NCBI GenBank assembly: GCA_035293565.1
Contig: DATGMP010000130.1
Location: forward strand, 1-64,000
From: DATGMP01 sp035293565
GTDB lineage: Bacteria > Pseudomonadota > Alphaproteobacteria > BOG-932 > Roseiterribacteraceae
Reading direction: 5' to 3'
DNA length: 64,000 nt
Positions 25,790-33,498 of the stretch are shown here, in pieces. Each line of letters starts with the position of its first letter. The first letter of the stretch is position 1. A model generated the notes under the pieces. That model did no database searches. It saw nothing but the letters and a program-made list of their open reading frames with translations, and was not told the DNA's origin. The translations under genes and the position numbers were made by a program.

Positions 25790-27057
25790 CCGACCCGTGC
25801 CAGCGCTGCGTCGAGCTTGTTGATCCGATATTTGAGCCAGCCTGTCTCCCAGAAATTCACTTGGCCCGAACGCTCGAGCAACGCGCGATGGACCGCGAGG
25901 CCGAGCTCGATCGGACCGGCCTCGCGCGGGCTGTGCGCGAGCGCCGCTTCAGCCAACAGATTGGCGCCTTCCGGATCGCCGGCCTTCAGTCTTTCGTGCC
26001 CCTTGGCGACGACAGCGTCGATGCCCGCGAGCTGGACCAGATCGGCGTAGATCTCCTTGGGCTGGGTCGGATAGAGCTCGCTTGTCGCCTGGGCCTTGAA
26101 CCAGCCCATATATTGCTCCCAGACCGTTCGGACCGCCCAGCTCACCTTGCCGTAAGCCTGCCCGACATAGAGGTGGTCGGGCAGCGTGACCTCACGCATC
26201 AGAGTCCAGATATCCTTCTTGGCGTTCATGCCGTCGAGCGTCGTGCGGTGGACGTGATCGACGGCGGCTTCGAGGCGATCGAGGCAGGCGCGGATCAGGT
26301 CGCGGCCGACGATGGGCTCGAAATGGCCGGTGATCAGCATCTCGGGCTCGAGCGCGCGGACGCGGCGGAGCGAGTCGAGATAGGGCTCGACGAAGCGGTA
26401 CTTGTCGCCGCGGATGGTGTTGAAGTTCGGGAAATGCGGGAAGAGCGGCCCGAACATATTGCCGGTGAAGACGATCTTGTGCTGCGGCAGCCAGACGGCG
26501 ACGCTGTCGATCGTCTCTCCGCCCGGCACAGAAAGCAGCTCCAGCTTCAGCCCGCCGAGCTCCAGATCCAGGCGGTCGTCGAAGGTGATGTCGGGCGTGG
26601 GAATGTCCTGCACCACGCCGCCTTCCGGCCGCCGCATGAGCTGCGCGGTCGCCTCGATCGGGCCCGCGAACCAGATCATCGCCTGCACCTGGCGGATCGT
26701 GTTGATGCGCTTGTCGTCCTGCTGGCATGCCGCGTTGTTGCGCTGGGCGATCAGCTTGGTGCCGGGCTCGCGGAAGGTCTTCACGCCGCCGACATGGTCG
26801 GTATGGCCCTGCGTCAGGATGATATAGGGCGTGGGGCCGGGATGAACCGCGTCGAACGCCGCCTTGTGGTGCGGCGATTCGAATCCCATGCCGGTATTGA
26901 TCACGATCCGGCCGGCCTCAGTCGAGAGCAGATACGCGTTCGACAGGCCCGGCGACATGTGGATGAAATCATTGATCCGGATCGCCGGCCCTGCCTTGGC
27001 CGGCTTCAACGAGAACATGTCCGGCCGGCTCTCCGCCAGCTGCCGCACCAGATCCAT
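25762..27057 (-). CDS. MBL-fold hydrolase with alkylsulfatase-type dimerisation domain
   Basis: A 431-residue protein. The N-terminal half is a metallo-beta-lactamase fold (GLSNAYLLSTEAGRIVINTG, LTQGHTDHVGG, HKIVFTGNMFG, ITGHFEP). The middle has the alkylsulfatase dimerisation features (AYGKVSWAVRTVWEQYMGWF, a C-terminal helical repeat KGHERLKAGDPEGANLLAE). The first His of the HxHxDH metal motif is Gln, so the site is altered; some members of this subgroup share that change. A role in cleaving sulfate or other esters is possible but unproven. The start at 27057 has GGGAGGACG upstream; the open frame reaches 27393 through an intergenic repeat. First gene of an operon with TetR and a sulfotransferase. 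Confidence 0.82.
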   Translation of the reverse strand: MDLVRQLAESRPDMFSLKPAKAGPAIRINDFIHMSPGLSNAYLLSTEAGRIVINTGMGFESPHHKAAFDAVHPGPTPYIILTQGHTDHVGGVKTFREPGTKLIAQRNNAACQQDDKRINTIRQVQAMIWFAGPIEATAQLMRRPEGGVVQDIPTPDITFDDRLDLELGGLKLELLSVPGGETIDSVAVWLPQHKIVFTGNMFGPLFPHFPNFNTIRGDKYRFVEPYLDSLRRVRALEPEMLITGHFEPIVGRDLIRACLDRLEAAVDHVHRTTLDGMNAKKDIWTLMREVTLPDHLYVGQAYGKVSWAVRTVWEQYMGWFKAQATSELYPTQPKEIYADLVQLAGIDAVVAKGHERLKAGDPEGANLLAEAALAHSPREAGPIELGLAVHRALLERSGQVNFWETGWLKYRINKLDAALARVGCPFPPPED

Positions 27058-27126
27058 CGCGTCCTCCCAGGCAGTTTGTGGTGAAGTTATACTAATCGGG
27101 TGAATTGGCAACATCTCTTGGATCGG

Positions 27127-27151
27127 CATTCCCGCCTTCGCAGGAGTGACG
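27127..27151. repeat. Dispersed palindromic repeat, family A (degenerate)
   Basis: CATTCCCGCCTTCGCAGGAGTGACG, a decayed copy of the element at 4361-4389, lies in the 153-base gap between the MBL gene and the divergent alcohol dehydrogenase gene. Confidence 0.6.
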
Positions 27152-27210
27152 CATGAGCGACGTTGCGGGGATGGTGTAATCCCACTATCCTTATCGAAAG
27201 GGGGGGCGCT

Positions 27211-28218
27211 ATGAAAGCCGTCATGATCCATGGGCCGCACGACGTTCGGCTGGACGAGATCGAGCAGCCGAAACCCGGGCCGGACGACATCGTGGTCCGC
27301 GTCAAAGCCTGCGGGATCTGCGGCAGCGATGTCGGCTATGCCGCGGTCGGCGGCATCCAGGGGCCTTCGGACACGCCGACGCCCTTGGGCCATGAATTCT
27401 CCGGGATCATCGAAAGCGTCGGCGCGAATGTCCGGGCGATGAGCCCGGGGCAGCGCGTGATCGTCGATCCGTCGAACGACGTCAACATGATCGGCTCAGG
27501 CGGGGCGGGGGCTCTGGCGCCCTTCATCCTGGTCAAACAGGTGCATGCGCAGCCGATGGTCTATCCGATTCCCGACACGCTGCCGCACGAAGTGGCCGCG
27601 CTCACCGAGCCGCTCTCGGTCTCGCTGCATGGCGTGAATCGCTCCGGCGCCAAGGCGGGCGACAAGGTGGTCGTGTTCGGCGCCGGCTGCATCGGGCTGG
27701 GCGTCGCGCTGTTCCTGAAGAAGCGCGGGGTCGGCGACCTGGTCGTCATCGACAAGTCCAAGGGAAGGCTGGAGCGGGCCAAGGCGCTAGGGGCCGACCT
27801 GGCGCTCCATCCCGACGAAAGCGACATCTGGGCCGAGATCGGCCGCCGCCATGGCTCCGGCTCCCTCTTTGGCTTCCCTTATGTCGGCAGCGACGTCTTT
27901 CTCGAAGTCTCGGGCGCGGCGGGCGTGATCCCGGCGATCATCGACCATGCGCGGTTCAACGCGCATTTGACCGTGATCGCGGTCCACCACGCGCCGGTTC
28001 AGGTCAATTTCCTGACCGCGCTGGCGAAGGAGATGTCCTTCAACATGTCGATGGCCTATCCGACAGAGTTCCCGGAAGTGCTGGGAATGCTGTCGCGGGG
28101 CGAGCTGAATACCGAGCCTTTGGTCAGTCACAGCTACGGCTTCGACCAATTCCCCGCCGCGTTTGAAACTGCCAAGGACAAGGAGCGTTCGGCCAAGGTG
28201 ATGGTCACTTTTACCTGA
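27211..28218 (+). CDS. Zinc-type medium-chain alcohol dehydrogenase
   Basis: A 335-residue MDR-family dehydrogenase. Catalytic zinc ligands are C34 (KACGICGSD) and H61-E62 (PLGHEFSGIIESVG); the NAD(P) site is VVFGAGCIGLGVALFLKK. The loop of four cysteines that binds the structural zinc in most family members is absent after residue 90, so this is a one-zinc form. It is related to sorbitol/idonate/threonine dehydrogenases; the substrate is a secondary alcohol or polyol of unknown identity. Start fixed by GAAAGGGGGGG. Monocistronic by spacing. Confidence 0.85.
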   Translation: MKAVMIHGPHDVRLDEIEQPKPGPDDIVVRVKACGICGSDVGYAAVGGIQGPSDTPTPLGHEFSGIIESVGANVRAMSPGQRVIVDPSNDVNMIGSGGAGALAPFILVKQVHAQPMVYPIPDTLPHEVAALTEPLSVSLHGVNRSGAKAGDKVVVFGAGCIGLGVALFLKKRGVGDLVVIDKSKGRLERAKALGADLALHPDESDIWAEIGRRHGSGSLFGFPYVGSDVFLEVSGAAGVIPAIIDHARFNAHLTVIAVHHAPVQVNFLTALAKEMSFNMSMAYPTEFPEVLGMLSRGELNTEPLVSHSYGFDQFPAAFETAKDKERSAKVMVTFT

Positions 28219-28263
28219 CTGAAAGGTCTTTTTCTGCCATAAAGCGGCGGAAAGGCACGCTTC

Positions 28264-29136
28264 ATGATCCTTCGCATATCAGCATCCCTGGCCGTTTCCT
28301 GCTTGGCGGCGGCCCTTTTCGTCGGTCCGGCGGCTGCGGGTCCACAGGGCTCAGAGCCTCAGGGAGTCGGCGACGTCCCGGCCGATTCGCACCTGCCGAC
28401 GGCGGTCGAAAATACCGATCCGACGCCCGCGCCCGAGCCGGCGACCGAACCCGCGCCCGTGAAGAAGAAGCACGCCAAGAGCGCCCAGCATCATGAAAAG
28501 GCGGGAGGCGAAGACCCTTCCGCGGATTCGACCGGCGCGGCTTCGGCCTCCGATAAGGGCGGAGTTGACGCACTTGCAGGCTCGGCCCTGATCGTGGGTC
28601 TGCGTCAGACCGGCTACACGCTGGTTGTCCGGCACGCCAGCGCGCCCGAGACGACACCCGATAAGGCCGCGGCCGATCCCGAGAACGTCAATCTGGAACG
28701 CCAGCTCGACGCAAACGGACGCGAGCAGGCCAAGATGCTCGGCGTCACCCTTCGCGCGCTCGATGTGCCGATCGGAGAGATTCTGTCCAGCCCGGCCTAC
28801 CGCGCCCAGGAGACGGTGAAGCTCGCCAAATTCGGCGATCCGGTCATCGATCCGCATCTGGACGAAGGCGGGCAGGGCATGGCGGTTCAGGCATCGACCG
28901 GCGTTGCTCCCTCGGGCAATGGCGCCTGGCTCAAATCGGCGGTCGCCAATCCGCCCCGCCTCGGCACCAATCGCCTCATCGTGACCCATCTGCCGGTGAT
29001 CGTCGCCGCTTTCGGAAAGAACTACGCCAATGTCGCGCCGGACGAGGTGCTCGTGCTGAAGCCGGACGGCGAAGGCGACGCCACGGTCGTCGGGCGGCTC
29101 ACCATCGACGCGCTGAAGAAGCTCTCGGGGAAGTAG
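28264..29136 (+). CDS. Exported histidine-phosphatase-fold protein with low-complexity linker
   Basis: A 290-residue protein: signal peptide (MILRISASLAVSCLAAALFV), then about 80 residues rich in Pro, Ala, Glu and Lys (PTPAPEPATEPAPVKKKH), then a histidine phosphatase domain. The catalytic motif is LVVRHASAP with R123-H124 (RHA instead of the common RHG), followed by LSSPAYRAQET and the second His in IVTHLPVI. The periplasmic setting and Pro-rich spacer suggest an envelope phosphatase, but the acid/base residue is not obvious, so activity is uncertain. A hairpin lies behind it at 29143-29162. Confidence 0.78.
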   Translation: MILRISASLAVSCLAAALFVGPAAAGPQGSEPQGVGDVPADSHLPTAVENTDPTPAPEPATEPAPVKKKHAKSAQHHEKAGGEDPSADSTGAASASDKGGVDALAGSALIVGLRQTGYTLVVRHASAPETTPDKAAADPENVNLERQLDANGREQAKMLGVTLRALDVPIGEILSSPAYRAQETVKLAKFGDPVIDPHLDEGGQGMAVQASTGVAPSGNGAWLKSAVANPPRLGTNRLIVTHLPVIVAAFGKNYANVAPDEVLVLKPDGEGDATVVGRLTIDALKKLSGK

Positions 29137-29142
29137 CGCTCA

Positions 29143-29162
29143 GATCCCCGCGCGGGGGGATC
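29143..29162. terminator. Hairpin between convergent genes
   Basis: Arms GATCCCC and GGGGATC with a 6-base loop, placed between the stops of the histidine-phosphatase gene (+) and an LLM gene (-). It lacks a T-run on either side, so its strength as a bidirectional terminator is uncertain. Confidence 0.45.
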
Positions 29163-29170
29163 CGAACGAA

Positions 29171-30301
29171 TTACTCCGCCGCCTTCGCTTGGGCGCCCTT
29201 GAAGTGCGGGATAACCTTTTCGCCGATGTTGCGGATGGTCTCCATCACCAGCGCGTGCGGGACAGTGCCCATCTGCGGCAGGAACAGAATCTCGTCCGCT
29301 CCGGCCTCGAACAGGCGCTCGACATAGCGGGCGCAATCCTCCGGCGTGCCGTAGGCGTCCTCGGCGACGGAGGCCGACACATACTGGTTGCCGGTGGTGA
29401 TGGTCTCCGCCGAAATTCGGGCAGACGCCATTTTCTGCAGCGCCGCCGCTTGGGCCTCGGTGTCGAGATCGGCGGTCTCGGGCGGCGGGCCGTTATTGTA
29501 CCAGTGGGCCAGGGATTCCACGAAGAAGCGCTGCCCGCGTAGGCCCACATGGCGAGCGCGCTCGCGATCGTCGAGCACGATCGTCGGACAGAGCGCCGCC
29601 AGATGGTTGATCGGGCGAAATCCGACCTGGTCCTCCGGCTTCCGGTTTTTCCAGGCCTCGCGATAGATCTTGTTCTTCTGCGCCACGTCGTCGGGGCCGC
29701 CGAAGCCGAGCACCAGCGCGCCGATGCCGCGCTCGCCGGCCACCGCGAGCGTCGCCGGCTTGGTGGTCGCCATATAAATCGGCGGGTGCGGCTTCTGGAA
29801 GGGCTTGGGATGGATCGGACGGCGCGGGATCTGCACGAACCGGCCGTCATGCTCGATATATTCCTGCGTCATGATCTTGGGGATCAGATACATGGATTCG
29901 TCGATCATCGGCGGCAGGTCCTCCAGCTGGTAGCCGAAGGTCCCGGCCTCCTGCTGGGTGGCGCCCTTGCCGACGCCGAAATGGACGCGGCCGCTGGAGA
30001 GGATGTCGAGGGTGGCGATGCGCTCGGCCACCTTGACCGGATGGTTCATGTGCGGCGGCAGGCAGACCACCCCATGGCCGATACCGAGCCGCGTCGTCCG
30101 TCCGGCCAGATAGGCCAGGAAGGTTTCGGGCGCGGATAGGTGCGCATATTGCGGCAGCGCGGTGTGCTCAACCGACCAGACGATATCGAAGCCCAGCTTT
30201 TCGGCCAGCAGGCACTGCTCGATGATCTCATGGAACAGCCGGTATTCGGTCTCCGGCGACGTGTCGACGGTCTGCGCTTCATAGATCAGCGAAAACTTCA
30301 C
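29171..30301 (-). CDS. LLM-class flavin-dependent oxidoreductase
   Basis: A 376-residue luciferase-like protein: KFSLIYEAQTVDTSPETEYR start, FDIVWSVEHTALPQYAHLSA, RLGIGHGVVCLPPHMNHPVK, IATLDILSSGRVHFGVGKG and HPKPFQKPHPPIYMATTKP. The group reacts with long-chain or cyclic substrates using FMNH2 or F420. The start is GTG (30301) after AGGGAGGG; the ATG seen upstream is out of frame. It is followed upstream by the MBL gene on the same strand (60-base gap), so the two may be transcribed together. Confidence 0.85.
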   Translation of the reverse strand: MKFSLIYEAQTVDTSPETEYRLFHEIIEQCLLAEKLGFDIVWSVEHTALPQYAHLSAPETFLAYLAGRTTRLGIGHGVVCLPPHMNHPVKVAERIATLDILSSGRVHFGVGKGATQQEAGTFGYQLEDLPPMIDESMYLIPKIMTQEYIEHDGRFVQIPRRPIHPKPFQKPHPPIYMATTKPATLAVAGERGIGALVLGFGGPDDVAQKNKIYREAWKNRKPEDQVGFRPINHLAALCPTIVLDDRERARHVGLRGQRFFVESLAHWYNNGPPPETADLDTEAQAAALQKMASARISAETITTGNQYVSASVAEDAYGTPEDCARYVERLFEAGADEILFLPQMGTVPHALVMETIRNIGEKVIPHFKGAQAKAAE

Positions 30302-30361
30302 GAGGCATCCCTCCCTATCAATCTTTTATGAGATAGCTCATCGGCGGGGCGTCGGGCAAGG

Positions 30362-31258
30362 TTAGTCCAGATACTGGAACCGGTACGCCCGCCCGTCCTG
30401 GACGATCCGGCCGGCGGTCGGCGCCGGGAAGTGCGCGGCGAGCAGAACGGCGCCCGAGCTCGCGCAATGATCGGCGAGGCGCCGCCGCTCCTTGAAGGCC
30501 GCCTCCATGTCGCTGTCGACCCCGATATGGATCGCGGGGTCCTGGATCTGGATCGGATGGTGGAAGACGTCGCCGCTGAAGATGGCGCGGCCGTCGCCGT
30601 CCTCGGCGTGGATCAGCATCGTGCCCGGCGTGTGGCCGGGCGCGCCCTCCAGCCAGACCCGCGTGCCGATGCCGTGCTCGACCAGATGTCCGGTCTCGAC
30701 CAGCTCCGCCTGGCCCGAGCGCAGCACCGGCACGACGCTGTCCTGATAGGCTTCGTTGGTCAGGCCGTAGCGCGGATGATCCGGGCTCATGCCCTCGCAA
30801 TATTCGACGTCGAGGCGGGACATCAGGTAGTGCGCGTTGGGGAAGGTCGGGACCCATTTTCCATTCTCGAGCCGGGTGTTCCAGCCGACATGGTCTGCAT
30901 GGAGATGCGTGCAGAGGACGGTATCGATGTCCTCGGGCTTCAGCCCGAGCTTGCCCAGCTGGCCCAGATAGTCGGTCTTCAGCATGTTCATCGCGGCCAG
31001 CGGGCCGGAGCGATGCTTGTCGTTCCCGTTGCAGGTGTCGATCAGAATGATCCGCCCGTCCATCTGCAGCACGAAGCTATGCATGCTCATGAGCAGCGTG
31101 CCGGCGTCGGATCCGGCGGCGCGCGGATCGAGCGCGCGGATCTGGCCTTGCAGCGCCTCGGGCGAGACGCCCTGGAACATTGCCGCCGGCACCGGAATAT
31201 TGCCCGCGCCTTCAACGAATTTGCGGATCTTGAGGCCCCCGAGCGCGATCGGCTGCAT
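30362..31258 (-). CDS. MBL-fold hydrolase, lactonase-like
   Basis: A 298-residue metallo-beta-lactamase-fold protein with complete metal motifs: H118-x-H120-x-D122-H123 (CTHLHADHVGWNT), H209 in GAPGHTPG and D230 in IFSGDVFH. This resembles quorum-quenching N-acyl-homoserine lactonases and related lactone or organophosphate hydrolases. The substrate is not shown. The ATG has GGGGAGGA. It is 60 bases upstream of the LLM gene on the same strand, so lactone hydrolysis after a Baeyer-Villiger-type oxidation is one idea (inference). Confidence 0.83.
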   Translation of the reverse strand: MQPIALGGLKIRKFVEGAGNIPVPAAMFQGVSPEALQGQIRALDPRAAGSDAGTLLMSMHSFVLQMDGRIILIDTCNGNDKHRSGPLAAMNMLKTDYLGQLGKLGLKPEDIDTVLCTHLHADHVGWNTRLENGKWVPTFPNAHYLMSRLDVEYCEGMSPDHPRYGLTNEAYQDSVVPVLRSGQAELVETGHLVEHGIGTRVWLEGAPGHTPGTMLIHAEDGDGRAIFSGDVFHHPIQIQDPAIHIGVDSDMEAAFKERRRLADHCASSGAVLLAAHFPAPTAGRIVQDGRAYRFQYLD

Positions 31259-31402
31259 GGTGCTTCCTCCCCTTGAAGACGCCGGTTCAAGCTCCCGGCG
31301 ACCCTAGATCGGCCGAACGCGCTTGTCACGGCGCCCCCTCGCCCCTCGGAAGCTTCTCGTGTAGGAAGGCCTGCGATTTTCAGGTGAGGGGACGCGGGAA
31401 GA

Positions 31403-33010
31403 ATGAGCTCGGACGCGGAGTGCGATGTGGTCGTGGTGGGGTCGGGCGGCGGGGCGCTGATTGGCGCCTATGTCGCGGCATCCAAAGGACTCAAGACGAT
31501 CCTCGTCGAATCGACCGACAAGTTCGGCGGCACGACGGCTTATTCGGGCTCAGGCATGTGGCTGCCGACCAATCCGGTCCTGAAGCGCGCCGGCTTCGAG
31601 GACACGCTGGAGGCGGCCAGGACCTATTACCGCGCTGTCGTCGGTGACCGCACGCCGCGCGACCTGCAGGATGCCTTTCTCGAGAATGGCGCGCCGATGA
31701 TCGCCTATCTCGAGCAGAACCCGATGCTCAAATGGGAGGTATTCCCCTGGCCCGACTATTTCGGCAGCGCCCCGCGGGCCAGCGCCGCCGGGCAAAGGCA
31801 TATCATCAGCCAGGCTCTTCCGGCTGCCGAGCTCGGCCCGCTGTTCGATCAGCTGCGCGCGCCGGTGACGACCGAGCGACAGGGCTCTCCGCGGCCCGAT
31901 GTGCTGTTCGGCGGACAGGCTTTGATCGGCAGGCTGTTGTTGGCCTGCCGCAACACGGGGAAGGTTGAGCTTCGGGCTTCGACGCCGATGGAATCGCTGA
32001 TCGTCGAAAATGGGCGAGTGGCCGGCATCGTCGCCAGGTCGGGCGGCAAGACGATCCGCATCAAAGCGGCGCGCGGCGTGCTGATGGCGGCCGGCGGGTT
32101 CGAGCAGAATGCCGAGATGCGCAAGCGCTACGGCGTGCCGGCGACGACCGCCTGGTCGATGGGCGCGCCCGGGAGCCTCGGTCGGCCGATCGAGGCCGGA
32201 ATCGAGATCGGCGCCGCCACCGACCTGATGGGGGAATGCTGGTGGTCGCCGGGTTTGATGCATCCCGACGGAACGGCGACATTCTCGGTCGGGATCCTGG
32301 GCGGCATCTTCGTGAACGGCCGCGGCGAGCGTTTCGTCAACGAGTCGCAGGGCTATGACCGGTTGGGCCGGAAGGTGATCGCGGACCAGGCCGCCGGCCT
32401 GCCGGCGATTCCGTTCTGGCAGATTTACGACGCGCGCTTCGGCCAGCGGCCGCCCGTGATGAACGTCTCCATCGCGCTCGCGGAGCCGGAGGCTTATGTC
32501 GCCAAGGGCCTCTGGAAGAGCGCCGATACGATCGAAGGGCTCGCGAAGGAGATCGGCGTTCCGGCGGCCGCGCTGAAATCGACGATCGATCGCTTCAACC
32601 GTTTCGCCCGCGGCGGCGTCGACGAGGATTTCCATCGCGGCGAGGAGGCCTACGACAAATTCTTCGTCGATGCGCCGTTGCCGGAATCCAATCTGGTGGC
32701 GCTCGAATCGCCGGATTTCGGCGACGCGATCGGCAGCGCCGTCAGCAAGAACGCCAATTTGATTCCGATCGACAAGCCGCCTTTCTATGCGGCGTCTTAC
32801 GGCGTCTCCGATCTCGGCACCAAGGGCGGTCTGAAGACGGACGCGAAAGCCCGCGTGTTGCGGCCGGACGGCTCGGTCATCGCGGGACTCTACGCTGCGG
32901 GCAATACTCAGGCTGCGGTCTCGGGTCTCGCCTATCCTGCGGGCGGCAACCCGATCGGCTCCTGCGCGGTCTTCTCTTATCTGGCGGCGCTGGACATGGC
33001 GGCCGCCTAG
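31403..33010 (+). CDS. FAD-dependent 3-ketosteroid-dehydrogenase-like flavoprotein
   Basis: A 535-residue flavoprotein of the fumarate reductase/3-oxosteroid 1-dehydrogenase family. The FAD-binding start is CDVVVVGSGGGALIGAYVAA, then FGGTTAYSGSGMWLP; the C-terminal cap reads GGLKTDAKARVL, GLYAAGNTQAA and AYPAGGNPIGSC, the last matching the Tyr-containing substrate and flavin region of ketosteroid dehydrogenases. It may desaturate a steroid-like or other cyclic ketone, passing electrons to a quinone or cytochrome. The convergent cytochrome c gene at 33007-33390 shares the four bases CTAG with its stop. No other steroid genes are nearby. Confidence 0.82.
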   Translation: MSSDAECDVVVVGSGGGALIGAYVAASKGLKTILVESTDKFGGTTAYSGSGMWLPTNPVLKRAGFEDTLEAARTYYRAVVGDRTPRDLQDAFLENGAPMIAYLEQNPMLKWEVFPWPDYFGSAPRASAAGQRHIISQALPAAELGPLFDQLRAPVTTERQGSPRPDVLFGGQALIGRLLLACRNTGKVELRASTPMESLIVENGRVAGIVARSGGKTIRIKAARGVLMAAGGFEQNAEMRKRYGVPATTAWSMGAPGSLGRPIEAGIEIGAATDLMGECWWSPGLMHPDGTATFSVGILGGIFVNGRGERFVNESQGYDRLGRKVIADQAAGLPAIPFWQIYDARFGQRPPVMNVSIALAEPEAYVAKGLWKSADTIEGLAKEIGVPAAALKSTIDRFNRFARGGVDEDFHRGEEAYDKFFVDAPLPESNLVALESPDFGDAIGSAVSKNANLIPIDKPPFYAASYGVSDLGTKGGLKTDAKARVLRPDGSVIAGLYAAGNTQAAVSGLAYPAGGNPIGSCAVFSYLAALDMAAA

Positions 33011-33390
33011 TTGGACGCGCTCTTGCTCTCCAGGAAGGCGATGATCGCGGCGCGGTCGTCCGGATTCTTGAGGCCCGGGAAGCTCATCTTGGTGCCGGGC
33101 ACGAGGCCGCGCGGACTCGTGAGATAGGTGTTGAGCGTCTGCGGATCCCACGTCAATCCCGATTTGCGGTTGGCATCGGAATAGGGAAAGCCCTCGACCT
33201 GCCCAGCCTTGCGGCCCACCACGCCCGCCAGGGATGGGCCGACCAGATTCTGGCCGGGCTCGATCGAATGGCACAGCGCGCAGGTCCGGTTGAAGATCTT
33301 CTGGCCGTCGGCGGCGGTGGGATCGCCCATCGCAGGCAGTCCGGCGGCCGTGGCCGCGATCATGAGAATTGCAAACAGTCGGGTACTCAC
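33007..33390 (-). CDS. Small cytochrome c (class I)
   Basis: A 127-residue periplasmic monohaem cytochrome: signal peptide VSTRLFAILMIAATAAGLPA, haem motif CALCH, GPSLAGVVGRKAG, and axial Met in GTKMSFPGL. It resembles mitochondrial-type cytochrome c used as a soluble electron carrier. The GTG at 33390 has GGAGG before it; the open frame extends to 33447. Its stop overlaps that of the convergent flavoprotein gene. Confidence 0.88.
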   Translation of the reverse strand: MSTRLFAILMIAATAAGLPAMGDPTAADGQKIFNRTCALCHSIEPGQNLVGPSLAGVVGRKAGQVEGFPYSDANRKSGLTWDPQTLNTYLTSPRGLVPGTKMSFPGLKNPDDRAAIIAFLESKSASN

Positions 33391-33463
33391 TTTGGCCTCC
33401 GGTAGGTACACGTGCTCGGTTCCGGCGCAATGGCCGGTCGGTGTCACCGTCTCCTGAAAAGGG

Positions 33464-33491
33464 GCCCCCAGCCCCGTGCGGGGCTGGGGGC
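33464..33491 (-). terminator. Strong terminator of the PEP-CTERM gene
   Basis: A perfect 12-bp stem (GCCCCCAGCCCC / GGGGCTGGGGGC) with loop GTGC, starting 8 bases after the stop of the PEP-CTERM gene. On the minus strand it is followed by CCTTTTC. It also shields the cytochrome c gene from read-through. Confidence 0.75.
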
Positions 33492-33498
33492 GCTAAGG

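Noticed and set aside
31550..33430. A 626-codon minus-strand frame opposite the flavoprotein gene
   Set aside because: Antisense artefact; the flavoprotein on the + strand has the full FAD motif, and the frame also runs over the cytochrome c gene out of phase.
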